Origin: Rhodoblastus acidophilus
GTDB taxonomy: Bacteria > Pseudomonadota > Alphaproteobacteria > Rhizobiales > Beijerinckiaceae
Assembly: GCF_900187365.1 (NCBI RefSeq)
Contig: NZ_FYDG01000007.1
Location: 94,190-158,189 of the forward strand
DNA: 64,000 bases
Direction of reading: 5' to 3'
In this document: positions 8,289-16,441 of the stretch, one piece after another
Layout of the letters: every line of letters begins with the position of its first letter
Position numbering within the stretch: the stretch's first letter is position 1
Program-made: the position numbers and the translations under genes
Notes under the pieces: model-generated
What the model was told of the DNA's origin: nothing
The model's database searches: none
Seen by the model: only the letters and a program-made list of their open reading frames with translations

Positions 8289-9512
8289 TCACGCCAAGCG
8301 CGCGGCCATGTCGGCCTTGCGCGCGATCATTTTCTCGGCCAGGGCGGGGCCGCCATAGTTGTCCGCGACCATGCGGCGGATCGCGGCGTCGGGAATGCGC
8401 GTCACCACCGCGATGGACTCGGCGAGTTCGGCGCGGCTCATTGCGGAAAACAGTTTTTTCGCATGGGGATTGTCTTCATCGCCGCGCAAGCTGTCCAATT
8501 CGCCCACGACGGGTCCGAAAGCCTTGCCTTTCGGGTCGCCTTGCGCGCGAAACGCCAGCGCGCCGCCGACGTCCAGGGTGACGACCACGCCCTCCACCAC
8601 GCCCTGGTTGTCGCCGAGATAGCCGGCGGCGTCCCAGTTGGCGGTCCAGGCGTGCACGCCGAACCAGCGCCGGGCCTGCTTCAACGCCTCGGCGTCGAAT
8701 TCGCCGAGGGTCTTCTTCTCCAGCACGACAAATTCGGTCGCGACCTCGGTCGGATCGCGCGCGGGCAAATAGGTCAGCGTCGGCGCGCCGGCGAGCTGAT
8801 AGAATTTCGCCGCCAGCATTTCGTTGCGCGCATGGGCCGCCGATTCCAGCGTCTTGACATAATAACGCCGGCCCTCGGCGTCCTCGAACAGGCCCCCGGG
8901 ATTGCTGCCGAGCGTGCCGCCGACCTTGCGCAATCTCGTCGTGTCGATCTCCTCGACATCCAGCACGGGTCGCGTCCGCCGCACCACGGAGAGTTGCGAC
9001 GGCGTCTCGATCGCGCCCTTGCGCGCCTGGCGAACCTGCTTGATCGCCTCTGCGGGATCGACGCCCAATTCGGCGAGCAGACGCGCGGCGATCATGCCGG
9101 CGCGGCCGAGCCCGCCCTTGCAATGCACGACAATGTCGCCGCCCCGGCGCAAAAGCGCGCGCAACTCACGGCCCTGCGCGCGCCAGAGCCGCTCGAACAC
9201 CGCGCTGGGAACCGAATAATCGGCGATGGGGAGATGGCGCCAGTCGAGCCCGCGCGCCAGGACCTCCGCGCCGAGAGACTCGACCTTGAGCGCCGCCAGT
9301 TCGGCGGGTTCGACCAGCGTCAGCACGAGGCGCGCGCCCGAGTCGGCGATGACGTCGAGATCCGCCGCGAGATCGCGCGCCCAGGCGCCGGTGTGGGCGG
9401 ACTTGTCATGCTTGCCGGGGCAGAACGTGATTCCGATTCGCCCATGGGCGGGCGTGGCGCGTACATGGGCGATCTGAAGCGGGTGGGTCTGGCTGGTCCG
9501 CGCTAAGGTCAC
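8289..9512 (-). CDS. Dual-specificity-type protein phosphatase fused to a kinase-like domain
   Basis: The 407-residue protein starts at a GTG preceded by AAGAGGA. Residues about 20-165 form a cysteine phosphatase domain: the signature HCKGGLGRAG gives Cys131 and Arg137 of the CX5R loop, and Asp98 in IADYSVP is a plausible general acid. This arrangement resembles CDKN3/KAP-like phosphatases. Residues about 185-407 look like a distant protein/lipid-kinase or HipA-like fold: GGTLGSNPGGLFED (glycine-rich), YYVKTLESAAHARNEMLAA (Lys and helix C Glu), LEKKTL (hinge), WTANWDAAGYLGDNQG (catalytic-loop-like) and VTLDVGGAL (metal-loop-like). Phosphatase assignment is firm; the kinase part is inferred from pattern. 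Neighbours are thyA, folA and unknown genes. Confidence 0.8.
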   Translation of the reverse strand: MTLARTSQTHPLQIAHVRATPAHGRIGITFCPGKHDKSAHTGAWARDLAADLDVIADSGARLVLTLVEPAELAALKVESLGAEVLARGLDWRHLPIADYSVPSAVFERLWRAQGRELRALLRRGGDIVVHCKGGLGRAGMIAARLLAELGVDPAEAIKQVRQARKGAIETPSQLSVVRRTRPVLDVEEIDTTRLRKVGGTLGSNPGGLFEDAEGRRYYVKTLESAAHARNEMLAAKFYQLAGAPTLTYLPARDPTEVATEFVVLEKKTLGEFDAEALKQARRWFGVHAWTANWDAAGYLGDNQGVVEGVVVTLDVGGALAFRAQGDPKGKAFGPVVGELDSLRGDEDNPHAKKLFSAMSRAELAESIAVVTRIPDAAIRRMVADNYGGPALAEKMIARKADMAARLA

Positions 9513-9717
9513 GGGCGTCCTCTTGATTGTTGCGCGGCGAAGCTAACGCAAGCCCGCGCCCGACGCCACGCGACCTTGCGTCGCCCGGCCCGGCAGGAAG
9601 TTGTGAAATCCGCAACTTTTGCGCCCCTTGCCGACTGGCCGCGCCGGGGCGCCTGATCTAGCTTCCCGCCGTCAATCAAACCGGAGCGCGCATGTGCAAG
9701 ACAATCAGGGCGGCGGC

Positions 9718-10242
9718 ATGACCGGCCTGCCCATCACCATCGTCGCGGCCGTCGCCCGCAACGGCGCGCTTGGCTTTCAGAACGCCATTCCGTGGCGCGC
9801 GTCCTCCGATCTCAAGCGGTTCAAGGAAATCACCTGGGGGCGGCCGCTGATCATGGGGCGCAAGACCTACCAGTCGATCGGACGGCCCCTGCCGGGCCGC
9901 GAAACCGTGGTGGTCACGCGCGACGGCGGTTGGCTCGGGACGCCGGCGCCGGAGCGCGTCCATGTCGCCGGCGATTTCGCCGCCGCGCTGGCGCGGGCCA
10001 ATGAACTCGCCGACTTCATGCATTGCGCCGAGATCATCGTGGCGGGCGGCGCCGAGATTTACCGGCAGGCGCTGCCGCTGGGCCGGTTCCTGCGGCTGAC
10101 CCGCGTCGACTGCGCGCCGGAGGCCGACGCCTTTTTCCCGGAGGTCGATTGGACGCAATGGCGCGAATTGCGCCGCGAGCCGGCGCCCCGCGGCGAAAAG
10201 GACGAATGCAACCTGGAATATATCGATTACCAGCGGTGCTGA
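9718..10242 (+). CDS. folA: Dihydrofolate reductase
   Basis: The 174-residue enzyme reduces dihydrofolate to tetrahydrofolate, regenerating the cofactor consumed by ThyA. Recognisable are ITIVAAVARNGALGFQNAIPW (active-site Trp), DLKRFKEITWGRPLIMGRKT, GRPLPGRETVVVTRD, and IIVAGGAEIYRQALPL (NADPH-binding GG). The start at 9718 is supported because MTGLPITIVAAVARNG gives the normal DHFR N-terminus; the longer frame upstream has no homology. A promoter probably lies in the 205 bp shared with the divergent phosphatase-kinase gene. Confidence 0.95.
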   Translation: MTGLPITIVAAVARNGALGFQNAIPWRASSDLKRFKEITWGRPLIMGRKTYQSIGRPLPGRETVVVTRDGGWLGTPAPERVHVAGDFAAALARANELADFMHCAEIIVAGGAEIYRQALPLGRFLRLTRVDCAPEADAFFPEVDWTQWRELRREPAPRGEKDECNLEYIDYQRC

Positions 10243-10290
10243 CGTTTCGGCAGAGGCGTGGTAGTCGTCGGGAGGAATAGGAGTCTCGCC

Positions 10291-11049
10291 ATGAAAGTCG
10301 GCAGCCTGCCTTGTCTCGGCCCGATCGCGAACTGGCTGGAGCTTGACTTCCTGCCGCAACTTGGCGTTGCCATCGGCGGCAGGGACGTGCTGGCGCTCGG
10401 CTTCAGTCCCGAGCAGATCGCGGCGGCGCTGGAGCCGCACAGTCCGAAATCCATCACCGTGCTGGCAGGCGCCGGCGAGGCGTTTGGGTCTCACGCGCAT
10501 GTGGTCGGCGACATCTGCGACCCCGCCCTGTTCGCGCCGGAGAGTTTTGACGTGGTCGCCAGCTTCGCCGTGCTGGAGCATATCGACGTCGCCGCCGGCT
10601 TCGCCAACATCAACCGAATCCTCAGGCCGGGCGGCCTGTTCGCCTCATTGTTCGGCCCGGTCTGGTCCTCGCCCTATGGGCATCACCTGTTTGTGGACCC
10701 GAACGATCCGCTGCTGAATTTCGCCTTGTGGAAATTGCCGGGCTGGATGCATCTGCTGTCTTCGCCGAACGAAATTCAGGATTTCTACCGGCAGAATTGC
10801 TACAGCGAGGAAGTGATCCGCGCGATTCTCGACCAGATTTACGAGACGCCGAACATTAACAGGCTCATGTACGAGGACTATTTGACTCACATGAACCAAT
10901 ATTTCGCCGTCACTCGCATGCACCTGCTGTATAATGACGTTCCGCCGGACATTTATCGGGCGCTGCGTCACAAATTTCCGCACTACACCGATTTTTCGAC
11001 CTATGGCGGGGGCTGGGCGGGCGTCCGACAGGAGCGGACGCCGTCCTGA
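10291..11049 (+). CDS. Class I SAM-dependent methyltransferase-like protein
   Basis: This 252-residue protein contains the methyltransferase_11-type segments SFDVVASFAVLEHIDVAAGF and INRILRPGGLFASLF. Motif I is degenerate (VLALGFSPEQ instead of a GxGxG loop), so cofactor binding may be atypical. The C-terminal half has YEDYLTHMNQYFAVTRMHLL. The ATG at 10291 follows AGGAGT and is preferred to a GTG 33 nt upstream. It sits 48 bp after folA and faces a second methyltransferase gene. With the nearby GT61 gene it may modify a cell-surface glycan; that is inference from context. Confidence 0.75.
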   Translation: MKVGSLPCLGPIANWLELDFLPQLGVAIGGRDVLALGFSPEQIAAALEPHSPKSITVLAGAGEAFGSHAHVVGDICDPALFAPESFDVVASFAVLEHIDVAAGFANINRILRPGGLFASLFGPVWSSPYGHHLFVDPNDPLLNFALWKLPGWMHLLSSPNEIQDFYRQNCYSEEVIRAILDQIYETPNINRLMYEDYLTHMNQYFAVTRMHLLYNDVPPDIYRALRHKFPHYTDFSTYGGGWAGVRQERTPS

Positions 11050-11064
11050 GACGCTGGCGGCGGG

Positions 11065-11877
11065 CTATTTGCCGAAAATCGCCACCAGATTTCCGCGCGT
11101 CGCGATCAATTCCCTGAAGATTTCGTGATCGCTGTCCCAGCAGTCGGAAAAGGCGGCCATATCCGAGGTCGCGCCAGCCTTGCGGATCTCGTCGGCCAAC
11201 TCGTTCATCGTATATTCCCGGTAATGCCAGTGGCCCCAGGTGTTGCCCTCGATTTTCGAGAAGAAATTCTGAGCCGTGCAGCCTTCCTCGCACATTTTCA
11301 TCAGGCTGGCGAGGCGCAGCGCATTGGGCGTGGTCAGGTAGAACCGTCCGCCCGGCGCCAGATGCGGCAGCAATTCCGCAATGAGTTCGGCCGGCGTCGC
11401 CAGAATATGCTCGACCACCTCGGTCATGATGATCAGGTCGTATTTGCGCGCTTCGCCGGCGAGGACGTCGAAGGAATCACTGTTGAGATCGAGATTGAAG
11501 TGTCCGTCGGAGCCTACGGCGCTCGCCGATTCGGCGCTCTGGCCGCCGAGCGCCCTGGGCCGGTCGACGGTGTGAACGATGGCCCCGGGCGCGACGTCCT
11601 TGTAGCAGCGCAGCAGGGTGCTCATGCCGATTTCCAGGATTTTCGGCTGCGGCCTTGCTGTGGCGTAATGCCGCACATAGCGCAGGATTTCATCCCAGCG
11701 CCGCTTGTGGAATTCCAGATAGTCCTCGCCATAGATCACATTGCGCAGGCTCTCGACATAAGCGTCGATGACGGGCGGGCCCTGGATGCATTGGTAATAA
11801 CGCGCCGTATCGGGCGCGTGCCGCGCGCTGACGGCTTCGATATTGGGAAGCAGGTTGAAATGTTTGGGGTTCGCCAT
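11065..11877 (-). CDS. Class I SAM-dependent methyltransferase
   Basis: The 270-residue protein has motif I KILEIGMSTLLRCYKDVAPG, an acidic motif II region (VHTVDRPRALGG), and YDLIIMTEVVEHILATPAEL with LLPHLAPGGRFYLTTPNAL. That is the typical post-motif order of Methyltransf_11/23 enzymes. NTWGHWHYREYTMNELADEI is characteristic of members acting in surface-polysaccharide clusters. It lies head-on to the methyltransferase at 10291 and upstream of no other leftward gene except the GT61 gene 64 bp behind it, so the GT61 gene and this one may be one leftward operon. Substrate unknown. Confidence 0.85.
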   Translation of the reverse strand: MANPKHFNLLPNIEAVSARHAPDTARYYQCIQGPPVIDAYVESLRNVIYGEDYLEFHKRRWDEILRYVRHYATARPQPKILEIGMSTLLRCYKDVAPGAIVHTVDRPRALGGQSAESASAVGSDGHFNLDLNSDSFDVLAGEARKYDLIIMTEVVEHILATPAELIAELLPHLAPGGRFYLTTPNALRLASLMKMCEEGCTAQNFFSKIEGNTWGHWHYREYTMNELADEIRKAGATSDMAAFSDCWDSDHEIFRELIATRGNLVAIFGK

Positions 11878-11941
11878 TTCGCTGGACCTCGCCAGAGCCG
11901 GAAGAACAGGAAGGGCGTCGGCGACGCCCTGAATGAAGCCC

Positions 11942-13177
11942 TCAGGCGCCCTCGAAGGCCGCGAAGGCTTCCCTCAGCAACGACAGATCGACGGAAAACG
12001 AGGCGTTCATGCCGTCCGCCGGATCCTTCGGCGCGCCATGCACGCAGAAATATTCGCTTCCTTTATGTGAGGCCAGATCCCAAAAGAAATCGTCCTGCAT
12101 GGCTTCGGGCGCGAAGCCGAGGAAGCGGACGCCGGGCGGCGAGAAGGCGAAATTGGTGCATTCGGCGCCGAGCACGCCGACAACATGTGTGGCGCCGTGG
12201 AACACGGCGACCTGTTGGTCAAAGGTCAGTTCATAGGGCGCGACCTCGACATAGTCGCGCTCAAGGAAAAAGTCGCGCACCTCGTCCTGGTTGAGCAATT
12301 GCCGGCGGCTTCCCGGCGCGCGGCGGATGAAGATCTTCTTGGGGGCGACGCCGGTGAACGTGGCGGCGACGCGTTGCGAGAGTTGCTCCAGCGTGGCGGC
12401 GATCCGCGGCGATTTGACCCAGGGCTGAATGGTCAGGGGCGCAGGATAGATCAGTTGGCGCGCCGCGATGATTTCGCTGCCGACGAAGCGCAGTTGCTCC
12501 GGCTTGACGCCGAACCATTTCAGCGAATCCCGGTAAACCTTCATCATCGCCGCCGAAGTATTGGTGACGAGAAAGACGACGCCGTCGAGCGCGGCGGCCG
12601 CCAGCAGCGGCGCCATGCGCGGCAAGCCTTCGACGATCCAATGGCCGTAATTGGGGTCCCATTGCTGCCGGATCAGCGCGCAGCGTTCGAACGTCAGGTC
12701 GCGCCGTTCGAAACGGGCGGGATCGAGCAGGAAATCGTCGCCGGCGCCGCGCGTCAGGCCGACGAAAGCGTTCTCGTGCTGGCGGTTGATCAGGCTTTCG
12801 CGCGTCAGACTCCAGTCGGCTGCGAACAGCAGGCCCTCGCAGGTCACCGCATTTTCAAAAAGATAAACGCCGCCTTCGGGCGTGTGGCTTTCGGCTGTGA
12901 CCTCGTACCAGCGCCGCTGGTTGACCAGGGCTTCCGCAACAGGACCAAAAATATTCGGGCGTCGACGGCGATAGGGGGCCAACGCCGAAGGCTCATCCAG
13001 CCGTCGCGCCAGTTCATGGGCCGGGCGCGCCTTGATCGGGACGCGGTGAGCGATGACTTCGGTCAAGAACAATATCTCATCAAAGAAACCGGCAACACCA
13101 TGAATATTCTGCGCGTGGGGAAGTGACCGCTTGGTTTTTCCAAGTTTTTTTCTATGCGTCGGCGCCGCCGATGTCAA
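11942..13177 (-). CDS. Glycosyltransferase family 61 protein (DUF563)
   Basis: The 411-residue protein carries the GT61 hallmarks: CALIRQQWDPNYGHWIVEGL, then PRM (the NY.HW....PR motif), KIFIRRAPGSRRQLLNQDEV, then VAVFHGATHVVGVLGAE, then CTNFAF. GT61 enzymes transfer xylose or GlcNAc-type sugars in eukaryotes and act on capsules and other surface glycans in bacteria. The only start in the frame before the conserved region is a TTG at 13177 with a weak GGA, so the true N-terminus is uncertain. It is likely cotranscribed with the methyltransferase at 11065. Confidence 0.85.
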   Translation of the reverse strand: MTSAAPTHRKKLGKTKRSLPHAQNIHGVAGFFDEILFLTEVIAHRVPIKARPAHELARRLDEPSALAPYRRRRPNIFGPVAEALVNQRRWYEVTAESHTPEGGVYLFENAVTCEGLLFAADWSLTRESLINRQHENAFVGLTRGAGDDFLLDPARFERRDLTFERCALIRQQWDPNYGHWIVEGLPRMAPLLAAAALDGVVFLVTNTSAAMMKVYRDSLKWFGVKPEQLRFVGSEIIAARQLIYPAPLTIQPWVKSPRIAATLEQLSQRVAATFTGVAPKKIFIRRAPGSRRQLLNQDEVRDFFLERDYVEVAPYELTFDQQVAVFHGATHVVGVLGAECTNFAFSPPGVRFLGFAPEAMQDDFFWDLASHKGSEYFCVHGAPKDPADGMNASFSVDLSLLREAFAAFEGA

Positions 13178-13273
13178 TATCGTCCACGCGTTGCTCAGGG
13201 ATTGGGCGAGCTTCCGAAGAGTCTGGTTCGACGGCGCAAAGATATTTCAACCATTGCGGCTCATGATGGCGAC

Positions 13274-13873
13274 ATGACCGCCGCTTTCGGACGCCGCAAC
13301 CGCCCCGCCGCGACTTCATCCGCCGCATCCGCGCCAGAACCAGGCCTCGTTCTGACGCAGCAACAGCGCGCTTATCTTTTTGGCGCGTCCGCGCCGCAAG
13401 CGGAAACGGACGCGCGGCCGGCGGTCGCCCTTGCGGGCGCGGCGGACGCCCGTCCCCTGCGCCGCGCCGGCCTGATCGCCTGCGCCGCGATGACGGCGGT
13501 CGCCGCCGCATTGGAGACGATCGGCGTGGCGCATCAGGAACTCGACCTGCTTCAGGCGGCCGTTGGGCCATTGGGACCGTCATTCGCCGCGATTGGACGT
13601 TACGCCGGGCCGCTTGCGCTGGCTTGGGCGCTTGTGGGTAATTTCGCCAATTTCAGCGCCAATCTCTGGCTGACGCGCAAACTTGCCGCCGCGCTGGAGA
13701 TCGCCGCGCCGCCCGCTTTCGCGATGCTCGGCGCGGCGGTCGGTCTCGGCTTGGCGGGGCTTTCCGCGATGCTTGGGCTGGAGGCCAGCGCCATCGGTCT
13801 GCCGATGGAGGCGGCCACGGGAGCAGCTGTCGCGGGGCTTTACCGGCTGTTGTCGGGCGAAGCCAGACTGTAG
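13274..13873 (+). CDS. Alanine-rich integral membrane protein
   Basis: From the ATG at 13274 the 199-residue protein has a polar, Ala/Pro-rich N-terminus (about residues 1-65). Hydrophobic segments follow (AGLIACAAMTAVAAALETIG, YAGPLALAWALVGNFANF, PPAFAMLGAAVGLGLAGL and IGLPMEAATGAAVAGLYRLL). Two to four membrane helices are plausible. No family recognised. Its 3' end overlaps the convergent small gene at 13840 by 34 bp. It diverges from the GT61 gene, so the two could share a control region around 13180-13270. Confidence 0.55.
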   Translation: MTAAFGRRNRPAATSSAASAPEPGLVLTQQQRAYLFGASAPQAETDARPAVALAGAADARPLRRAGLIACAAMTAVAAALETIGVAHQELDLLQAAVGPLGPSFAAIGRYAGPLALAWALVGNFANFSANLWLTRKLAAALEIAAPPAFAMLGAAVGLGLAGLSAMLGLEASAIGLPMEAATGAAVAGLYRLLSGEARL

Positions 13874-14085
13874 CCGCTGGGTTGGGGCGTGAGCGCCTGC
13901 GTCAGCGATAGCGCCGAATCCAGCGCCGACCTCAGCATCGCCAGCAGGCCCGCGAGCGTATCCAGCGGCTTCGTTGCCCCGCGCGCCGTCGACTCGGCGC
14001 GCAAGTGATCGAATTCGGCGATGGCGAACATGGTTTCCACCAAAGCGCGCTCAAGATGATCGACGATCTGACGCTCGCAGGTCAT
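13840..14085 (-). CDS. Small helical protein, paralogue A
   Basis: The 81-residue product begins MTCERQIVDHLERALVETMF and continues AIAEFDHLRAE. A GTGGAGGAAA ribosome site lies just before the ATG at 14085. It is clearly related to the next leftward gene (14248-14478): both share a [D/K]HLERAL[VI]E......A[IL]AEF core followed by a Gly/Glu linker and a long helix (LAGLLAMLRSALDSALSLTQ versus LFITLRLARWGLETALRGLQ). Likely a two-helix cytoplasmic protein that may oligomerise. No function is known to me. Confidence 0.65.
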   Translation of the reverse strand: MTCERQIVDHLERALVETMFAIAEFDHLRAESTARGATKPLDTLAGLLAMLRSALDSALSLTQALTPQPSGYSLASPDNSR

Positions 14086-14247
14086 GGTTGTTTCCTCCAC
14101 AGATGCATTTTTCGGTCTTGGCGTTTTTGCCGCCCTTGACGTTGCGACTACGACCTTACGTTGTGTTGATACGAGGGCGGGAATTACCGGAGTGTCATGA
14201 AACTCTCTGGCATTTTAACGAATTCGGGGCGTGCGCCTTCACATGGG

Positions 14248-14478
14248 TCAATGAACAGCCGACGCTTCGGCCTCGCGCTTTTCGCATGCCTGCAGTCCGC
14301 GCAAGGCTGTTTCCAGGCCCCAGCGCGCCAAGCGCAGCGTAATGAACAGGCTTTCGGCTTGTTCGTCGGCCTCCGGCCGGGCCCCGCCGCCTTTGCCTTG
14401 TTCCCGGTTCTGCGCTTGCTCGAACTCGGCCAACGCGTAGTAAACCTCGATCAGAGCGCGTTCGAGATGCTTTTCCAT
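14248..14478 (-). CDS. Small helical protein, paralogue B
   Basis: The 76-residue protein begins MEKHLERALIEVYYALAEFE and is preceded by an excellent GGAGGAAAC ribosome site. That fixes the start at 14478 and rejects the longer upstream frame. It shares its N-terminal helix and overall design with the protein encoded at 13840-14085, indicating a tandem duplication. The middle is a low-complexity linker (REQGKGGGARPEADEQAE). The TPR gene (14604) lies upstream on the same strand, 125 bp away. Unknown function. Confidence 0.65.
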   Translation of the reverse strand: MEKHLERALIEVYYALAEFEQAQNREQGKGGGARPEADEQAESLFITLRLARWGLETALRGLQACEKREAEASAVH

Positions 14479-14603
14479 GTTTCCTCCGATCCACCGGCGG
14501 CTCCGGTCGACGAAGGTAAAGTGCCGCAACGGCATATAACGCGACACGTTACAGGGGTTACACACGGGTTTAGACGCGAAGACCCCAAAAGGTTTCCGTA
14601 TGT

Positions 14604-16256
14604 TCAGCGTTGATCGTCGCGGAGCGGGGACGTCTGCAGGCGCGTCTTGACTGGTTCGGCCGCGCCGATCCGGTCGAGCGCGGCGCCGATGTCGGCCGCG
14701 ATTCCCGGAAAATTGCGCCGCAAATCGGCGCTTCGATCGCGTGCGCAGGCGGCGTCCGCGCACAGGCTGAGTTGCAGCAGGAGGGCGAGAGCCTGGTTCG
14801 AGGCCCCGGGTCGAGCCAGCAGCCGCTCGGCCTCGCGTCGCTCGCCGCGCAATTCATGGCCGAGCGCCGCCGCGCCCGACGCCGGAGAGACGTCGTTGGT
14901 TGCGTCGATCAGAGGGTTGAGCAGCGCCATGCCGGCCTCCACGTCCCCGCGCAAAATATAGGCGGCGCCGATCGCGCGCGCGAAAAGCGTGGAATTGCCG
15001 TTCAGCGCCAATGCGGCGCGGGCGGCGACGAACGCTTCGTCATAGCGCTGGGCGGCGTAGGCGGCGACGAAGCGCGCGAAATAGGAGCGGGCGCGTCGCG
15101 GCGCGAGGTCGAACGCCTCTTGGGCCAGCTTTTCGGCGCGGGCGAGATCGGCGCGCGAATCGCTTTCGGGCGGCGCGTAAAAGGCGTCATGCACCAGTAC
15201 GATGGCCAGCATGGCGCGGGCGTCGTCGTCGCGGGCGTTGGCGCCGACGGCGACCTCCAGGCATTCCCGCGCCACGCGCAATCGGTCGAGGCTCTGGTTT
15301 TTCAGGAAGGTGAAGGCGCTGAGGGTGCAGTTGAACCCGCGCGGCATGCCGTCGAAATCGTTGAGCAGGCGCAGCGCGTCGACGTCGATGACGCCATAGG
15401 CGTCGCCGAGCGTCTGCGCCAGCCCGCGCGCCTGACGGGCGAGCGCGTCGGCGCCGTCGGGCAGAGGGAAGCGTTCCGCCCAGACCAGTGTCCGGTCGCT
15501 CAACCGCAGCAGTTCGGCGACATAGGCCTTGTCGGCCGGCTGCAGCGACAGGGCGTAGGCATTGACGGAAGATCTTGCTTCGGCGTTCGATTTTCTCACA
15601 ATCACATTGTCGAAGGCGCTGAATTCGAGCTCCAGCGCCTGGGCGAGATCGCCAAGAGGCTTGTCGCCCGACGGCCGCTCGATGCGCAGGCTGGGCAGGG
15701 GCGGGGCGTTGCCGCTCCGGGCGCCGGGAGGCGAGGCGGGTTCGGTCATCAGCCCGGTGAGGGCGACGAAGAAGACCGAGAACGCGAGTCCCAGCGCCCC
15801 AGCGAAACGGCGCCCGAACGAGCGGCGCTCGGGCGGCGCGGCCTCCTGAGGCGCTGGCAAGTCCGAACGCGCCGCGAGATCAGACGCGCCGCATTGCGCC
15901 TCCGCATCGAGCGGCGCGCCTCGTACGAAATTCGGCTTGTAGGTCCCCGTCTTGATTTCAATGCGGACGGGACTGTTCGCGCCAGGCCCCTCGTACCAAG
16001 CCTGCAGGAGTTGTCGCAGCCGCAGCGCCTGCACGCGCACGGCCGAATTGTTCTGCGAATCGAAAGTGTCCTCGCGCTCCAGCGCCTGCGTCGCGATGGT
16101 GAACGCCTTGAGCCTGTCGCCGCGCCCGTCGAGCGTCTCCGCCACGACGAATTTCAGAAACCGCGAGGCGCCCTGATTTTTCTCGAAATCCGGCGAAGCG
16201 AGCACCCGGGCCAGTTCGGCCTCGATGTCGTCGCGGTCCGGAGGCGTTGCGCTCAT
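14604..16256 (-). CDS. Membrane-anchored TPR protein with N-terminal regulatory domain
   Basis: The 550-residue protein starts with a domain seen at the front of many alphaproteobacterial TPR/cyclase-like regulators. Its visible segments are ELARVLASPDFEKNQGASRF, LKAFTIATQALEREDTFDSQ and AVRVQALRLRQLLQAWYEG. One membrane helix follows (FAGALGLAFSVFFVALTGLM, about residues 150-170). The large C-terminal region contains TPR-like helical repeats (about residues 310-500), for example ARAEKLAQEAFDLAPRRARS, then YDEAFVAARAALALNGNST. Topology suggests a cytoplasmic N-terminus and periplasmic TPRs. It may sense or scaffold envelope components; no enzymatic motif is visible. Confidence 0.75.
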   Translation of the reverse strand: MSATPPDRDDIEAELARVLASPDFEKNQGASRFLKFVVAETLDGRGDRLKAFTIATQALEREDTFDSQNNSAVRVQALRLRQLLQAWYEGPGANSPVRIEIKTGTYKPNFVRGAPLDAEAQCGASDLAARSDLPAPQEAAPPERRSFGRRFAGALGLAFSVFFVALTGLMTEPASPPGARSGNAPPLPSLRIERPSGDKPLGDLAQALELEFSAFDNVIVRKSNAEARSSVNAYALSLQPADKAYVAELLRLSDRTLVWAERFPLPDGADALARQARGLAQTLGDAYGVIDVDALRLLNDFDGMPRGFNCTLSAFTFLKNQSLDRLRVARECLEVAVGANARDDDARAMLAIVLVHDAFYAPPESDSRADLARAEKLAQEAFDLAPRRARSYFARFVAAYAAQRYDEAFVAARAALALNGNSTLFARAIGAAYILRGDVEAGMALLNPLIDATNDVSPASGAAALGHELRGERREAERLLARPGASNQALALLLQLSLCADAACARDRSADLRRNFPGIAADIGAALDRIGAAEPVKTRLQTSPLRDDQR

Positions 16257-16441
16257 AACAAGTCCAGGACGTTTCGCTTGAGATTAGCCAAGCCTTCGCC
16301 TTAGGGCAACCCAGGCGCGCAATGGGGCGGCTGGCCGGGGGGGTGGCCGTCCCATCGAAACGGCCGCGTGAAAGCGGTGGTCCGTTTGCGGAAATATCGT
16401 CGGGCCATTGCCGAAACCGCCGCCGCGCGCTATCGAACGTC

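Noticed and set aside
14610..16304. 564-codon rightward frame opposite the TPR gene
   Set aside because: Arg/Gly/Gln-rich composition typical of antisense frames; the leftward frame has recognisable domains.
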